The translations under genes were made by a program, and so were the position numbers. This document shows, one piece after another, positions 32,895 to 39,725 of a stretch of 39,725 nt of DNA. The notes beneath the pieces are model-generated. The model made no database searches, had not been told where the DNA came from, and saw only the letters and a list, made by a program, of their open reading frames with translations. Origin of the DNA: Chryseobacterium gleum (GTDB lineage Bacteria > Bacteroidota > Bacteroidia > UBA10329); contig CAMDOM010000031.1 of NCBI GenBank assembly GCA_945903645.1, positions 1 to 39,725 of the forward strand. The letters run 5' to 3'. The first letter of the stretch is position 1, and the number at the start of each line of letters is the position of its first letter.

Positions 32895-34145
32895 TTAACG
32901 GATGATGTGAAGTCTGCTTATTGTTTTTTCGCTGGATGTACTCACTTCCAAAAGATAGATTCCAACTGGAAGATGCCCAACGGGCAGTGTGGCGTTAGAT
33001 AAATTCAAACCATTTTGGCGAATTACCTCAATACCAGTGACGTTTACGATTCGAATATCAGCATTTGATAGATTGGCTGATTCGGATTTTATGGTTAGCA
33101 AATTATTCGCAGGATTGGGATACATCACAAATTGACTGGCAAGGGGCGCTTCTTCAATTCCCACATTAGTTGGAACACAGCCCAACGAAGTTTTAAGACC
33201 TGCTCTAGGGCCATTAAGAGCAGCAAGCATTCTGGTTTTTTGGCCGTTAGTAAAAAGAAATAAGCAGTTGTCCCTTCCATAATCCATGAAATTGTTGAAC
33301 AGATCTCCATTTGGCCCATTGCTGCATGTGATGTGCGGAAAGGTTTGACATCCGTAGTTCGGTCCTTCCTGTTTTGGAGTATCATTCACAGCATCATCCT
33401 GATTGCAATTGGCATTCGCTTCATTTTGGCCCCAAGGATGATCAAGATTAAAGTAGTGTCCAATTTCGTGGGTGGCAGTTCTTCCTTTATTGTACGTTGC
33501 CGAAACACCAGGCACTCCTCGTCCGAAATATGCATAGCCAATTACCAAACCATCCAACGCAGCAGTAATTCCAGGCTGATACGCATAGCCCAACAACCCT
33601 GACCCAATGTTGCATACCCAAATGTTGAGATATTGTCCAGCTGGCCAAGCATTTTTACCTCCTTGTGAAGTGAGTTTTACATCATCTGAGCCATTCCAGC
33701 TTGTGACGGTAGTTTCGGTTCTGGTGATTCCTGTAGTTGGAAAGCCATTTGGATCGCGAACGGCTAAGCAAAATTCTATACCAACATCGGCTTTCACGCC
33801 ATTCCACACGGAGGGAATACTCGCTGCATCGGCATTTAGAAGGCGATAATCTTCATTTAAAACATCTAACTGAGAATAAATTTGCTCATCAGAAATGTTC
33901 TGACTTGCAGTTTTATATACCACATGCACCACCACTGGAATGGTAATTACCTCTCGGTTTTGCTCCGTTCCATGCTCTTCAATCCATTTTTGTGTGAATT
34001 GTTCAATATTTGCTCTTCGGGCTGCTAATCCTAAGTCGGCAGCGAATTGCTCTTGCATTTTCTCCGAAGTAAAGCAATGCGGTTGTTGCGCAAATGCTTG
34101 GCCGCCAATCATTACCAGCATTAGGAAAAATATAAAGTTTCTCAT
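32895..34145 (-). CDS. Secreted M43 (pappalysin-like) zinc metalloprotease with T9SS type A sorting domain
   Basis: The signal peptide MRNFIFFLMLVMIGGQAFAQ is followed by a propeptide-like region and a metzincin domain with the zinc motif HEIGHYFNLDH (His226, Glu227, His230, His236) and a Met-turn around NFMDYGRDNC. The cysteines around residues 247-283 probably pair in disulfides. A C-terminal sorting domain (FVMYPNPANNLLTIKSE...IRIVNVTGIEVIRQNG...LPVGIYLLEVST...LHIIR) shows T9SS export. The length of 416 is typical for the M43 group. A strong Shine-Dalgarno sequence precedes the ATG, unlike most genes here. The stop codon directly abuts the mqnE start, although a functional connection is not expected. 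The protease is probably an extracellular protein-degrading enzyme. Confidence 0.93.
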   Translation of the reverse strand: MRNFIFFLMLVMIGGQAFAQQPHCFTSEKMQEQFAADLGLAARRANIEQFTQKWIEEHGTEQNREVITIPVVVHVVYKTASQNISDEQIYSQLDVLNEDYRLLNADAASIPSVWNGVKADVGIEFCLAVRDPNGFPTTGITRTETTVTSWNGSDDVKLTSQGGKNAWPAGQYLNIWVCNIGSGLLGYAYQPGITAALDGLVIGYAYFGRGVPGVSATYNKGRTATHEIGHYFNLDHPWGQNEANANCNQDDAVNDTPKQEGPNYGCQTFPHITCSNGPNGDLFNNFMDYGRDNCLFLFTNGQKTRMLAALNGPRAGLKTSLGCVPTNVGIEEAPLASQFVMYPNPANNLLTIKSESANLSNADIRIVNVTGIEVIRQNGLNLSNATLPVGHLPVGIYLLEVSTSSEKTISRLHIIR

Positions 34146-34150
34146 CCCTT

Positions 34151-34157
34151 CTCCTTT
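34151..34157 (-). promoter_or_regulatory. Strong Shine-Dalgarno sequence of the M43 protease gene
   Basis: On the minus strand AAAGGAG lies five bases before the ATG (34143-34145). Bacteroidota genes generally rely little on such sequences, so this one stands out and supports the chosen start. Confidence 0.6.
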
Positions 34158-34185
34158 CTAAATGATGTTTGATAATGGTGCTTCA

Positions 34186-37100
34186 TTATCGAATTAAAGT
34201 TACCGTTCCACTTTTTTGATACGCTCCTCCTGTAGAAGAAGCAAACCGAATATGATAGCCATAAGCGCCTTGAGGAGCGAGTTCTCCGTCAATAATTCCT
34301 GTCCAACCACGCAATGGATTGGTGGTTGAAAAGATGAGTTCGCCCCAGCGATTGTATACTTCAAACACATAGTCGCTGTAATCCACATACACGGTAACGG
34401 GAAGGAAAACCGTATTTACTCCTTCGGGTGCAAATGCATTGGGCACAAATACATTGGGCAATTGAAGTGCGCAATCTTCGTTAGATCGACTTACTTCCAT
34501 AAACCGAACGCCATCAGGACTAATAAACGGACCGCTTCCCTCTAAAGCTTCGATGTAATAACAAAACTCGCCTTCGCCCGTTATGAATTCCTCAATTGGA
34601 TCGGTGTAGGTAAGTTGCGATGGTGGCACGGTTGCTATCAGTTCGTAATTACCATCATAATTGCGCCAAATGTTTTGGGCGGCAACTGTTCCTAACCAAC
34701 CTTCATAGGCATTCCAACTCAAATCGTTGGTGCGGTTCGAGTTTGCCGTAGCGCGAAGCAGAATAGTACGCGACAAGTTTAAGGTGTCAGCATTTTGATC
34801 ACAGCTATCAATTCCTACCGCAGCATAGTAATAGCTTAAAGATTTGGGTCGACAAAAGTTATCGGTAAATTGGTAGTAGCGGCTATTTGGATTCCAGTCT
34901 ACAAAATCAATGGCGCTGAGGTCATCTGCAGTTGTGCCGCGTAAAATGTCAAAACCAACATAGCCAGCAGTGCTATCAACAAAGAAGAATTGCTCAATAG
35001 CATCGCTTGTGCTATTCACGGTCACGTTAGATTGGTAAGCGTAATCGGGTCTTTTGGGCACATACATAAATACGCATGCCTGATTGGAAGTGGAAGTTGT
35101 GCGCGAAGAAGCATTTTTCACCGCTCTGACGCGATAGCAATACGCAGCCAATTGGTCTAATCCAGTATGAACGAAAGTGAGGACTGAGTCTGCCGTAATC
35201 CCCACTTTTTCTTCTGCACCCCCATCTTTCGATACCAAAATTTCATACTCACGAACGCCATTTTGCCATATTTCATAGGGGTTCCAAGTTAATGATGTGG
35301 CTTGGTTGCATGTATCCACCAGAACTTCTAGAAATATTGTTCGTTGGTAATTATCGCCTGGTAATCCTGTAACTAGGCAATTATTTCGAGCCTTGATGCG
35401 GTAATATTCTGACTCATTTTGCGCATTGGAACCTAGATTTAACCAGCCTGTATTTGCATAGCCTATGGAAGTGTGGACTACTGTCCAGGCTACCAAATTT
35501 GGATTTTGTTCAATGTCGTATTCAGTAACGTTCAGTTGTGTGTTAGGACTCCAGCCAACAAACGCCATTTGAGTAGCTAGGTCTACTGTTACGGAATCAA
35601 TGAATTGAATACTTGGCTGCGCGGGATTATTCAAAACTTCGCCAGCGATATTCGATGTGGAAATGCACGGCAGATTATCCGTTAGCTGCACATAATAGTT
35701 TACTTGTTCGTTGCAAACAGTTACTGGATCCGACCATGTGAGACCGAAAGTAGTTCCAATTTGAGCCCATGTTCCTGCTGGGTATTCTCTAAAAATTTGA
35801 TACAGCCCTTGGCCATTGCCATTAGAAGAGGGCAGAGGAGGAGTGGTAACTCCATTCCAGCTTAAATCTGCTGTTTGCGTGTTATTTGTAAGGGCAAGAA
35901 AAATGGAAGAAATGGTCGTAGTTGCTGGAGAAAGTACTGCCCCGTTGCATCCACTTCGAGTTCTTATTTGGTAGTAGTTCGGTCCAGTTGCTGACGCCCC
36001 AGCATGCGTGTAAGTTCCAGTGTTGATGTTGGCAACGGTGCCAACTTCTGTAAATGGACCATTTGGGTTTAAGCTATGAAGTATGGCGTATTCCACAAAA
36101 GATGGAGGTACAGCGTTATCCACAATTGGTGCCCAATTCAAAGCCACGCCACCGCCTGGCAACACACTTGCGCAATGCGGTTCTGGACTTGGAAGTACAG
36201 CTTCTCCAATTACCGTAATACTGACGTTTACAAATTTGGTAGAGCGTGCTGGGCAATAATCATCCAAATACTTGAAAATGAAGTTATACGTATTCGAGTA
36301 GTTGGCGCATTGATCCAAAACTGCAACATGGTCGCAACTGGTCTGCCACGTAAAAGTGGTTCCGATATTTCCTACAAGGCTAATGGGCGGTGTGCTATTG
36401 GATAATGTGGCGCATGGTGGCGTTTGGCATCCCCCATTAGCATTGCTGAAATTAGTCCCAAATTGTGAACCTACAGCTTCAAATGTAAGTACTTGGGGCA
36501 AACCATTTACTATATCGTTGTCAATTCCATCCAAGGTAAAACTAACCAGTTCTCCTGCTTGCACAGTTACGTTGTAGCCCGTTGTTCCAGCTGGTGCAAT
36601 CCACGTGGGCACGTTCACAACAGGTGTGTTATTGGGCTCCGAGCATGGAATAATCCACACCTGAATTTCGCGTACGTTTTCTGATATAAGCTGACCACAA
36701 CGGTATGCTCTCACAACGTAGGCTATATTCCATTTTCCCTGCAATCCGCCCGGTGCGTTATATTCGATCTGCCCATTTATGGGGTCAATGGTTACCAAAT
36801 CGTACGATGGATCTAGGGTTGGTCCAGGCAAAGGCACATCGAAGCTATAACCTGCCGCATAAGGCACAGTCCCGTTTTCGTGGGCCGCTGGCACAAACGA
36901 ATAAGCCAGTGAGTCACCATCTTCGTCAATCGCATTACTATTGTAGCTAAGCTGGTAGCCAGAACACAAAAGCGCGGATGGATTTTCTGCAAACTGCGGA
37001 CTGCTGTCATAGCATGGATCCGTGTCTAAACCACTTAACGGGTACATTACTGCGCGATAAGTGATTGTGTAATTTTCTGCACTAACCATGTTTGTTACAG

Positions 37101-37515
37101 AATTTCTACAGCATCGGACAAAAGAAAAAATGAACCCATCCGCAGGTGGTGTGGAACCTAACGAAATAGGAGCTGAGGCGAAAATATATTCTTCTACCGC
37201 CACGTCTGTGCCTCCTGCTCCTAAGCAACTTACACCGCATCCTGGTTGGGTTATGTCTTGTTGTGATTGCAGCGAAATTGGTATCTTTATTATTGAAGGA
37301 TGGTTAGAAACTCTAAGGGTATCAAATACAGGTACGTTAGTATTCTGAGTACAATCTTTATAAAGTTTTAAATAGAAAATAAATGTTCCATTACCTTGAC
37401 AAGCCCAAGTAACCTCACCACCAATGATGTGGTTGGCCGATGCTTTCTTTCCATTTCCCAAAACAAACGTTAGGGAAAGGGTTAGAAACACTAAAAAACG
37501 GGCAATTAGATGCAT
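34186..37515 (-). CDS. Large T9SS type B (gliding-motility-associated C-terminal) surface protein
   Basis: The frame is open to 37578, but the ATG at 37515 gives a good signal peptide (MHLIARFLVFLTLSLTFVLG). The mature protein of about 1090 residues starts ANHIIGGEVTWACQGNGTFIFYLKLYKDC, an N-terminal domain widely found in Bacteroidota surface proteins. A region of PKD/Ig-like modules with many Asn/Thr follows to about residue 460, then four or five fibronectin-type-III-like modules to about residue 1000 (repeated signatures such as LSWNAYEGW and LTWNPYEIW). The C-terminus (LPNVFVPNAFAPEGVN...YVFEVYNRWGELIFST...GWTGIIDG...APQGAYGYHIRFAS...TVTLIR) is a type B CTD as in gliding-associated proteins (CHU_C). 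It is predicted to be exported by T9SS and displayed at the surface as an adhesin or scaffold. Confidence 0.92.
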   Translation of the reverse strand: MHLIARFLVFLTLSLTFVLGNGKKASANHIIGGEVTWACQGNGTFIFYLKLYKDCTQNTNVPVFDTLRVSNHPSIIKIPISLQSQQDITQPGCGVSCLGAGGTDVAVEEYIFASAPISLGSTPPADGFIFSFVRCCRNSVTNMVSAENYTITYRAVMYPLSGLDTDPCYDSSPQFAENPSALLCSGYQLSYNSNAIDEDGDSLAYSFVPAAHENGTVPYAAGYSFDVPLPGPTLDPSYDLVTIDPINGQIEYNAPGGLQGKWNIAYVVRAYRCGQLISENVREIQVWIIPCSEPNNTPVVNVPTWIAPAGTTGYNVTVQAGELVSFTLDGIDNDIVNGLPQVLTFEAVGSQFGTNFSNANGGCQTPPCATLSNSTPPISLVGNIGTTFTWQTSCDHVAVLDQCANYSNTYNFIFKYLDDYCPARSTKFVNVSITVIGEAVLPSPEPHCASVLPGGGVALNWAPIVDNAVPPSFVEYAILHSLNPNGPFTEVGTVANINTGTYTHAGASATGPNYYQIRTRSGCNGAVLSPATTTISSIFLALTNNTQTADLSWNGVTTPPLPSSNGNGQGLYQIFREYPAGTWAQIGTTFGLTWSDPVTVCNEQVNYYVQLTDNLPCISTSNIAGEVLNNPAQPSIQFIDSVTVDLATQMAFVGWSPNTQLNVTEYDIEQNPNLVAWTVVHTSIGYANTGWLNLGSNAQNESEYYRIKARNNCLVTGLPGDNYQRTIFLEVLVDTCNQATSLTWNPYEIWQNGVREYEILVSKDGGAEEKVGITADSVLTFVHTGLDQLAAYCYRVRAVKNASSRTTSTSNQACVFMYVPKRPDYAYQSNVTVNSTSDAIEQFFFVDSTAGYVGFDILRGTTADDLSAIDFVDWNPNSRYYQFTDNFCRPKSLSYYYAAVGIDSCDQNADTLNLSRTILLRATANSNRTNDLSWNAYEGWLGTVAAQNIWRNYDGNYELIATVPPSQLTYTDPIEEFITGEGEFCYYIEALEGSGPFISPDGVRFMEVSRSNEDCALQLPNVFVPNAFAPEGVNTVFLPVTVYVDYSDYVFEVYNRWGELIFSTTNPLRGWTGIIDGELAPQGAYGYHIRFASSTGGAYQKSGTVTLIR

Positions 37516-37620
37516 ATAACTCGTGCGAAATGCAATCTGCGAAGGTAAGTTATATTGAGTTTCCGACCAGCGATGCACTGCATAATAACCAACGCCCCAA
37601 AAGGATATAAGTTGCCTGTT

Positions 37621-38898
37621 TTATGCAGGTTTTGCGCCAGCTGTAACTACTTTCAAATCAGCTTCCTGCAAATAGCGCTGGGCAAGTTCCTGTAGCCGAG
37701 TCGATGTCATTTCATTTATTTGTCGAATGGTGTCGGTATGTGCCTCACTTCCAACATTATATTTCAAATAACTTCTCCATTTTGTTGCCAAGGCAAATGG
37801 GCCGTCCAATCCTTTTAGCATCACTCCAAGAAGGTAATTGCGCACCGTTTCCAATTCTTTTTGGGGCACAAGTTCGTTGCGCAACTTTTCAATCTCAATG
37901 AAGATTTCTGTAAGTGCAGCGCCACTCACATCTTTCCCAACTTCGGTACTAATGTTTAAATGACCCGTGTGGCGCATGCTCACCAATCCAGCTCCAATGC
38001 CATAGGTATATCCTTTGTCTTCGCGGATATTCGCCATCAATCGTGAACCAAAATATCCGCCAAGAACGGTGGTTAAAAATTGCATTCCTGCATAGTCCTC
38101 ATGGTTTCTATTGAATAAAACGCGCCCCACCCGAATGGCGTTTTGCACCGCTTCAGCTTTATTCAAATGCAATTGAGATGTGGCATTTGAAACAGCATCG
38201 CTTGTAAATTGCTGCGAAGGCTGTAATGCAAACTTTCCAAAATGACTGTTCAGTAATGGAATTGTGGACGAAGTGAGTTTGCCTGCTACAATAATGTGTT
38301 GGATGTTACCGTTCATTTTGGTTTGAAAATGAGTGGATACATCTGCCTGCGAAATTGCCAAGTAGTCAGCGGGCATTGCGCCTCTTCCCAATGGGTGCTC
38401 GGTGCCATAAAGTAATCCTTTCAAAGCTCGTGAAGCCAAGTGACCCACCTTTTGCTCGTTAATTTCTGCACTTTGACTGTGGTTTCTAGCATATACTTCC
38501 AGTTCTTCTTCTGGAAATGATGGTGCGTGATATACCTCGGCCAACACGGGCAAAGTTTCCTTTAAATACTTGTTCAGTGTAAATAGCGTTATGGCCGATT
38601 CGTCTGCATCAATGTCCGATTGCAAATGCGCCCCAAAGTAGTCCACCGCTTCTGCCAGCGCAGCGCCTGTGCGAGTGGTAGTGCCTTCTTCCATCAAGGC
38701 CGATGTGGCTGCAGCTACCAATTTCTTGTCTGAAGAGGCATCTCCAGCGGGAAAAACTAACTCCACTTTTAGAAGTTCTTGGCGGCCAGCATTTATCACA
38801 TAAACAGGCAATCCGTTATCCAAATGATGAATTTCGGGATTGGGCAAAACACTGTTTTCTACCTTTCCAAACGAAGGGGCAATTGTTCTATTGAGCAT
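37621..38898 (-). CDS. M16-family peptidase-like protein without the zinc motif (non-catalytic subunit)
   Basis: The fold of the M16 (pitrilysin/mitochondrial processing peptidase) family is clear: IHHLDNGLPVYVINAG..., TRTGAALAEAVDYFGAHL, and in the second half FGSRLMANIREDKGYTYGIGA, the conserved Arg/Tyr region. The position of the HxxEH zinc motif is occupied by SALMEEG, so it cannot hydrolyse peptides by itself. In this family such subunits pair with a catalytic one. The upstream gene on the same strand, 38 bases away, is an M16 protein and is the natural partner. The ATG at 38898 is preferred to a TTG one codon upstream. There is no signal peptide at this start, so the pair may act in the cytoplasm or be exported through the partner. 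Confidence 0.9.
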   Translation of the reverse strand: MLNRTIAPSFGKVENSVLPNPEIHHLDNGLPVYVINAGRQELLKVELVFPAGDASSDKKLVAAATSALMEEGTTTRTGAALAEAVDYFGAHLQSDIDADESAITLFTLNKYLKETLPVLAEVYHAPSFPEEELEVYARNHSQSAEINEQKVGHLASRALKGLLYGTEHPLGRGAMPADYLAISQADVSTHFQTKMNGNIQHIIVAGKLTSSTIPLLNSHFGKFALQPSQQFTSDAVSNATSQLHLNKAEAVQNAIRVGRVLFNRNHEDYAGMQFLTTVLGGYFGSRLMANIREDKGYTYGIGAGLVSMRHTGHLNISTEVGKDVSGAALTEIFIEIEKLRNELVPQKELETVRNYLLGVMLKGLDGPFALATKWRSYLKYNVGSEAHTDTIRQINEMTSTRLQELAQRYLQEADLKVVTAGAKPA

Positions 38899-38936
38899 CA
38901 ATTGTAGTTAAGTACTATAATTAAAATTTTGGAATC

Positions 38937-39725
38937 TTACTTGGCGTTAGTGCTGCGCAAATACACTAAGGTTGAGCTTTTTTCTTTTAGCAAATTTTCC
39001 TCCGCCACGCCCTGAATGTCTGCTGCTGTTGTGGCCCTGTAGCGTTCTATTTCCGTGTTTACCCGGTTGGCATCGCCCATCAATTCGTAGTAGGCTAAAT
39101 TCATAGCTCTATTCAGAATATTGATTTGTGAAAACTCCGATTGGGATTCCGATTGATGAATAGCTTTTTCTAATTCTGAGGCGGTAACCTGTTCGGAACG
39201 AAGCAATTCCAATTCATCCCAAATTGCTTTCTCAGCATCTTCAACACGTTGTCCCTGAGAAACATGACCCGCAACGGTAAATAATCCTGGATCCATTTCG
39301 CCTGTAACAAATGCTCCAACCGAACTTAGAATCCCGCTTTCTTTTACCAATCGTTGGTACAATCGCGAGGAATTTCCTTTCGATAATATGTCGGAAAGCA
39401 AATCCCAACTGGCAAAATCTTTTTCGCTTTTTCCGCTGCAATGAAACGAGATGTAAATAGCATCCATAGGCACATCGCGCTCCACCTCTAGCCGTCTAGC
39501 TTCTGTTTGTGGTGGTTCTGGAGACAAATTGCGTTGCGGTTTTTCGCCTTTCACAATCGGGCCAAACCATTTTTCTGCAAGTGCTTTTGTTTTGTCAACG
39601 GTGATGTTTCCAGTGAGCACCAAAACCGCATTTTTAGGCAAATAATGTTTGTGAAAAAATGCTTTCACTTCTTCCATCGAGGCCTCTGCAATGTGTTTTT
39701 CTTCCTTACCGATTGTGGCCCAATT
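38937..39725 (-). CDS. M16-family peptidase, C-terminal part (gene continues beyond the right edge)
   Basis: The frame is open right up to the window edge: codons before the internal ATG at 39677 read WATIGKEEKHIAEASMEEVKAFF, a familiar M16 stretch. The visible 260 residues correspond to the end of the first M16 half and the second half, with YLPKNAVLVLTGNI, AIYISFHCSGKSEKDFASWDLLSDIL, GNSSRLYQRLVKESGILSSVGAFV (substrate-binding Arg region) and a Glu-rich C-terminus. The zinc motif HxxEH would lie outside the window, so catalytic competence cannot be checked here. It is probably the active member of the pair with the gene at 37621-38898. Confidence 0.9.
   Translation of the reverse strand, partial: NWATIGKEEKHIAEASMEEVKAFFHKHYLPKNAVLVLTGNITVDKTKALAEKWFGPIVKGEKPQRNLSPEPPQTEARRLEVERDVPMDAIYISFHCSGKSEKDFASWDLLSDILSKGNSSRLYQRLVKESGILSSVGAFVTGEMDPGLFTVAGHVSQGQRVEDAEKAIWDELELLRSEQVTASELEKAIHQSESQSEFSQINILNRAMNLAYYELMGDANRVNTEIERYRATTAADIQGVAEENLLKEKSSTLVYLRSTNAK

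Noticed and set aside
34186-37515. Treating the repeated surface-protein modules as a DNA tandem repeat
   Set aside because: The fibronectin-like modules resemble each other only at the protein level; the DNA copies are too diverged to count as a repeat.
1-39725. CRISPR arrays, tRNA or rRNA genes, insertion sequences
   Set aside because: No regularly spaced repeats, cloverleaf sequences, rRNA blocks or transposase-like proteins were found while reading both strands.

Overview
The window looks like chromosomal DNA from a member of the phylum Bacteroidota, probably a free-living, aerobic, Flavobacteriales-like organism. The evidence is C-terminal type IX secretion (T9SS) sorting domains of both type A and type B, a BT_3928-type DoxX/MauE membrane protein, the futalosine-pathway enzyme MqnE, and promoters of the Bacteroidota form TAnnTTTG, several of them almost touching the start codon. 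No rRNA, tRNA, CRISPR array, phage, plasmid or transposase gene was recognised. No gap between genes exceeds about 300 bases.

Layout. 1-1960: an unrecognised lipoprotein gene, followed by a nested inverted repeat and a strong bidirectional hairpin. 1964-7469: folP on the minus strand diverges from a five-gene plus-strand operon: duplicated-domain DUF1599 protein, BT_3928-like membrane protein, DppB-type ABC permease, tpiA, prmA. 7475-9885: an AT-rich minus-strand pair, a sugar aminotransferase and a glycosyltransferase, which looks like a small surface-polysaccharide island. 10016-13038: a decayed small ORF, corA, and a convergent acyl-CoA dehydrogenase. 13204-16930: a T9SS type A surface protein, a G+C-rich NtrC-type regulator that lacks a DNA-binding domain, and yjdM, then a perfect 15-bp palindrome. 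17018-21482: a secreted alpha/beta hydrolase with polyesterase-like motifs, two different metallophosphatases facing each other, a LamG protein that stops inside an SprB-like repeat, and a secreted peroxiredoxin.

21760-25976 is the most unusual stretch. It holds a J-domain/KTSC protein, a divergent class I isoprenoid-synthase-like protein with both metal-binding aspartate motifs, a nitronate monooxygenase-like flavoenzyme, a membrane fatty-acid desaturase and a SOUL haem-binding protein. A lipid or terpenoid role for this group is an inference only.

26128-31681 holds a saccharopine dehydrogenase-family protein, coaD, a thioredoxin-fold lipid-anchored or secreted protein without the redox cysteines, an orphan PhoR-like histidine kinase, and a MurG-like glycosyltransferase. 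31737-39725, all on the minus strand, holds mqnE directly abutting a secreted M43 metalloprotease gene, an approximately 1100-residue T9SS type B surface protein, and a tandem M16 peptidase pair. In that pair the downstream subunit has lost its zinc motif, and the upstream subunit runs off the right edge.

Most genes are housekeeping or secreted-protein genes with recognisable families. All functional calls come from reading motifs and were not checked by database search.
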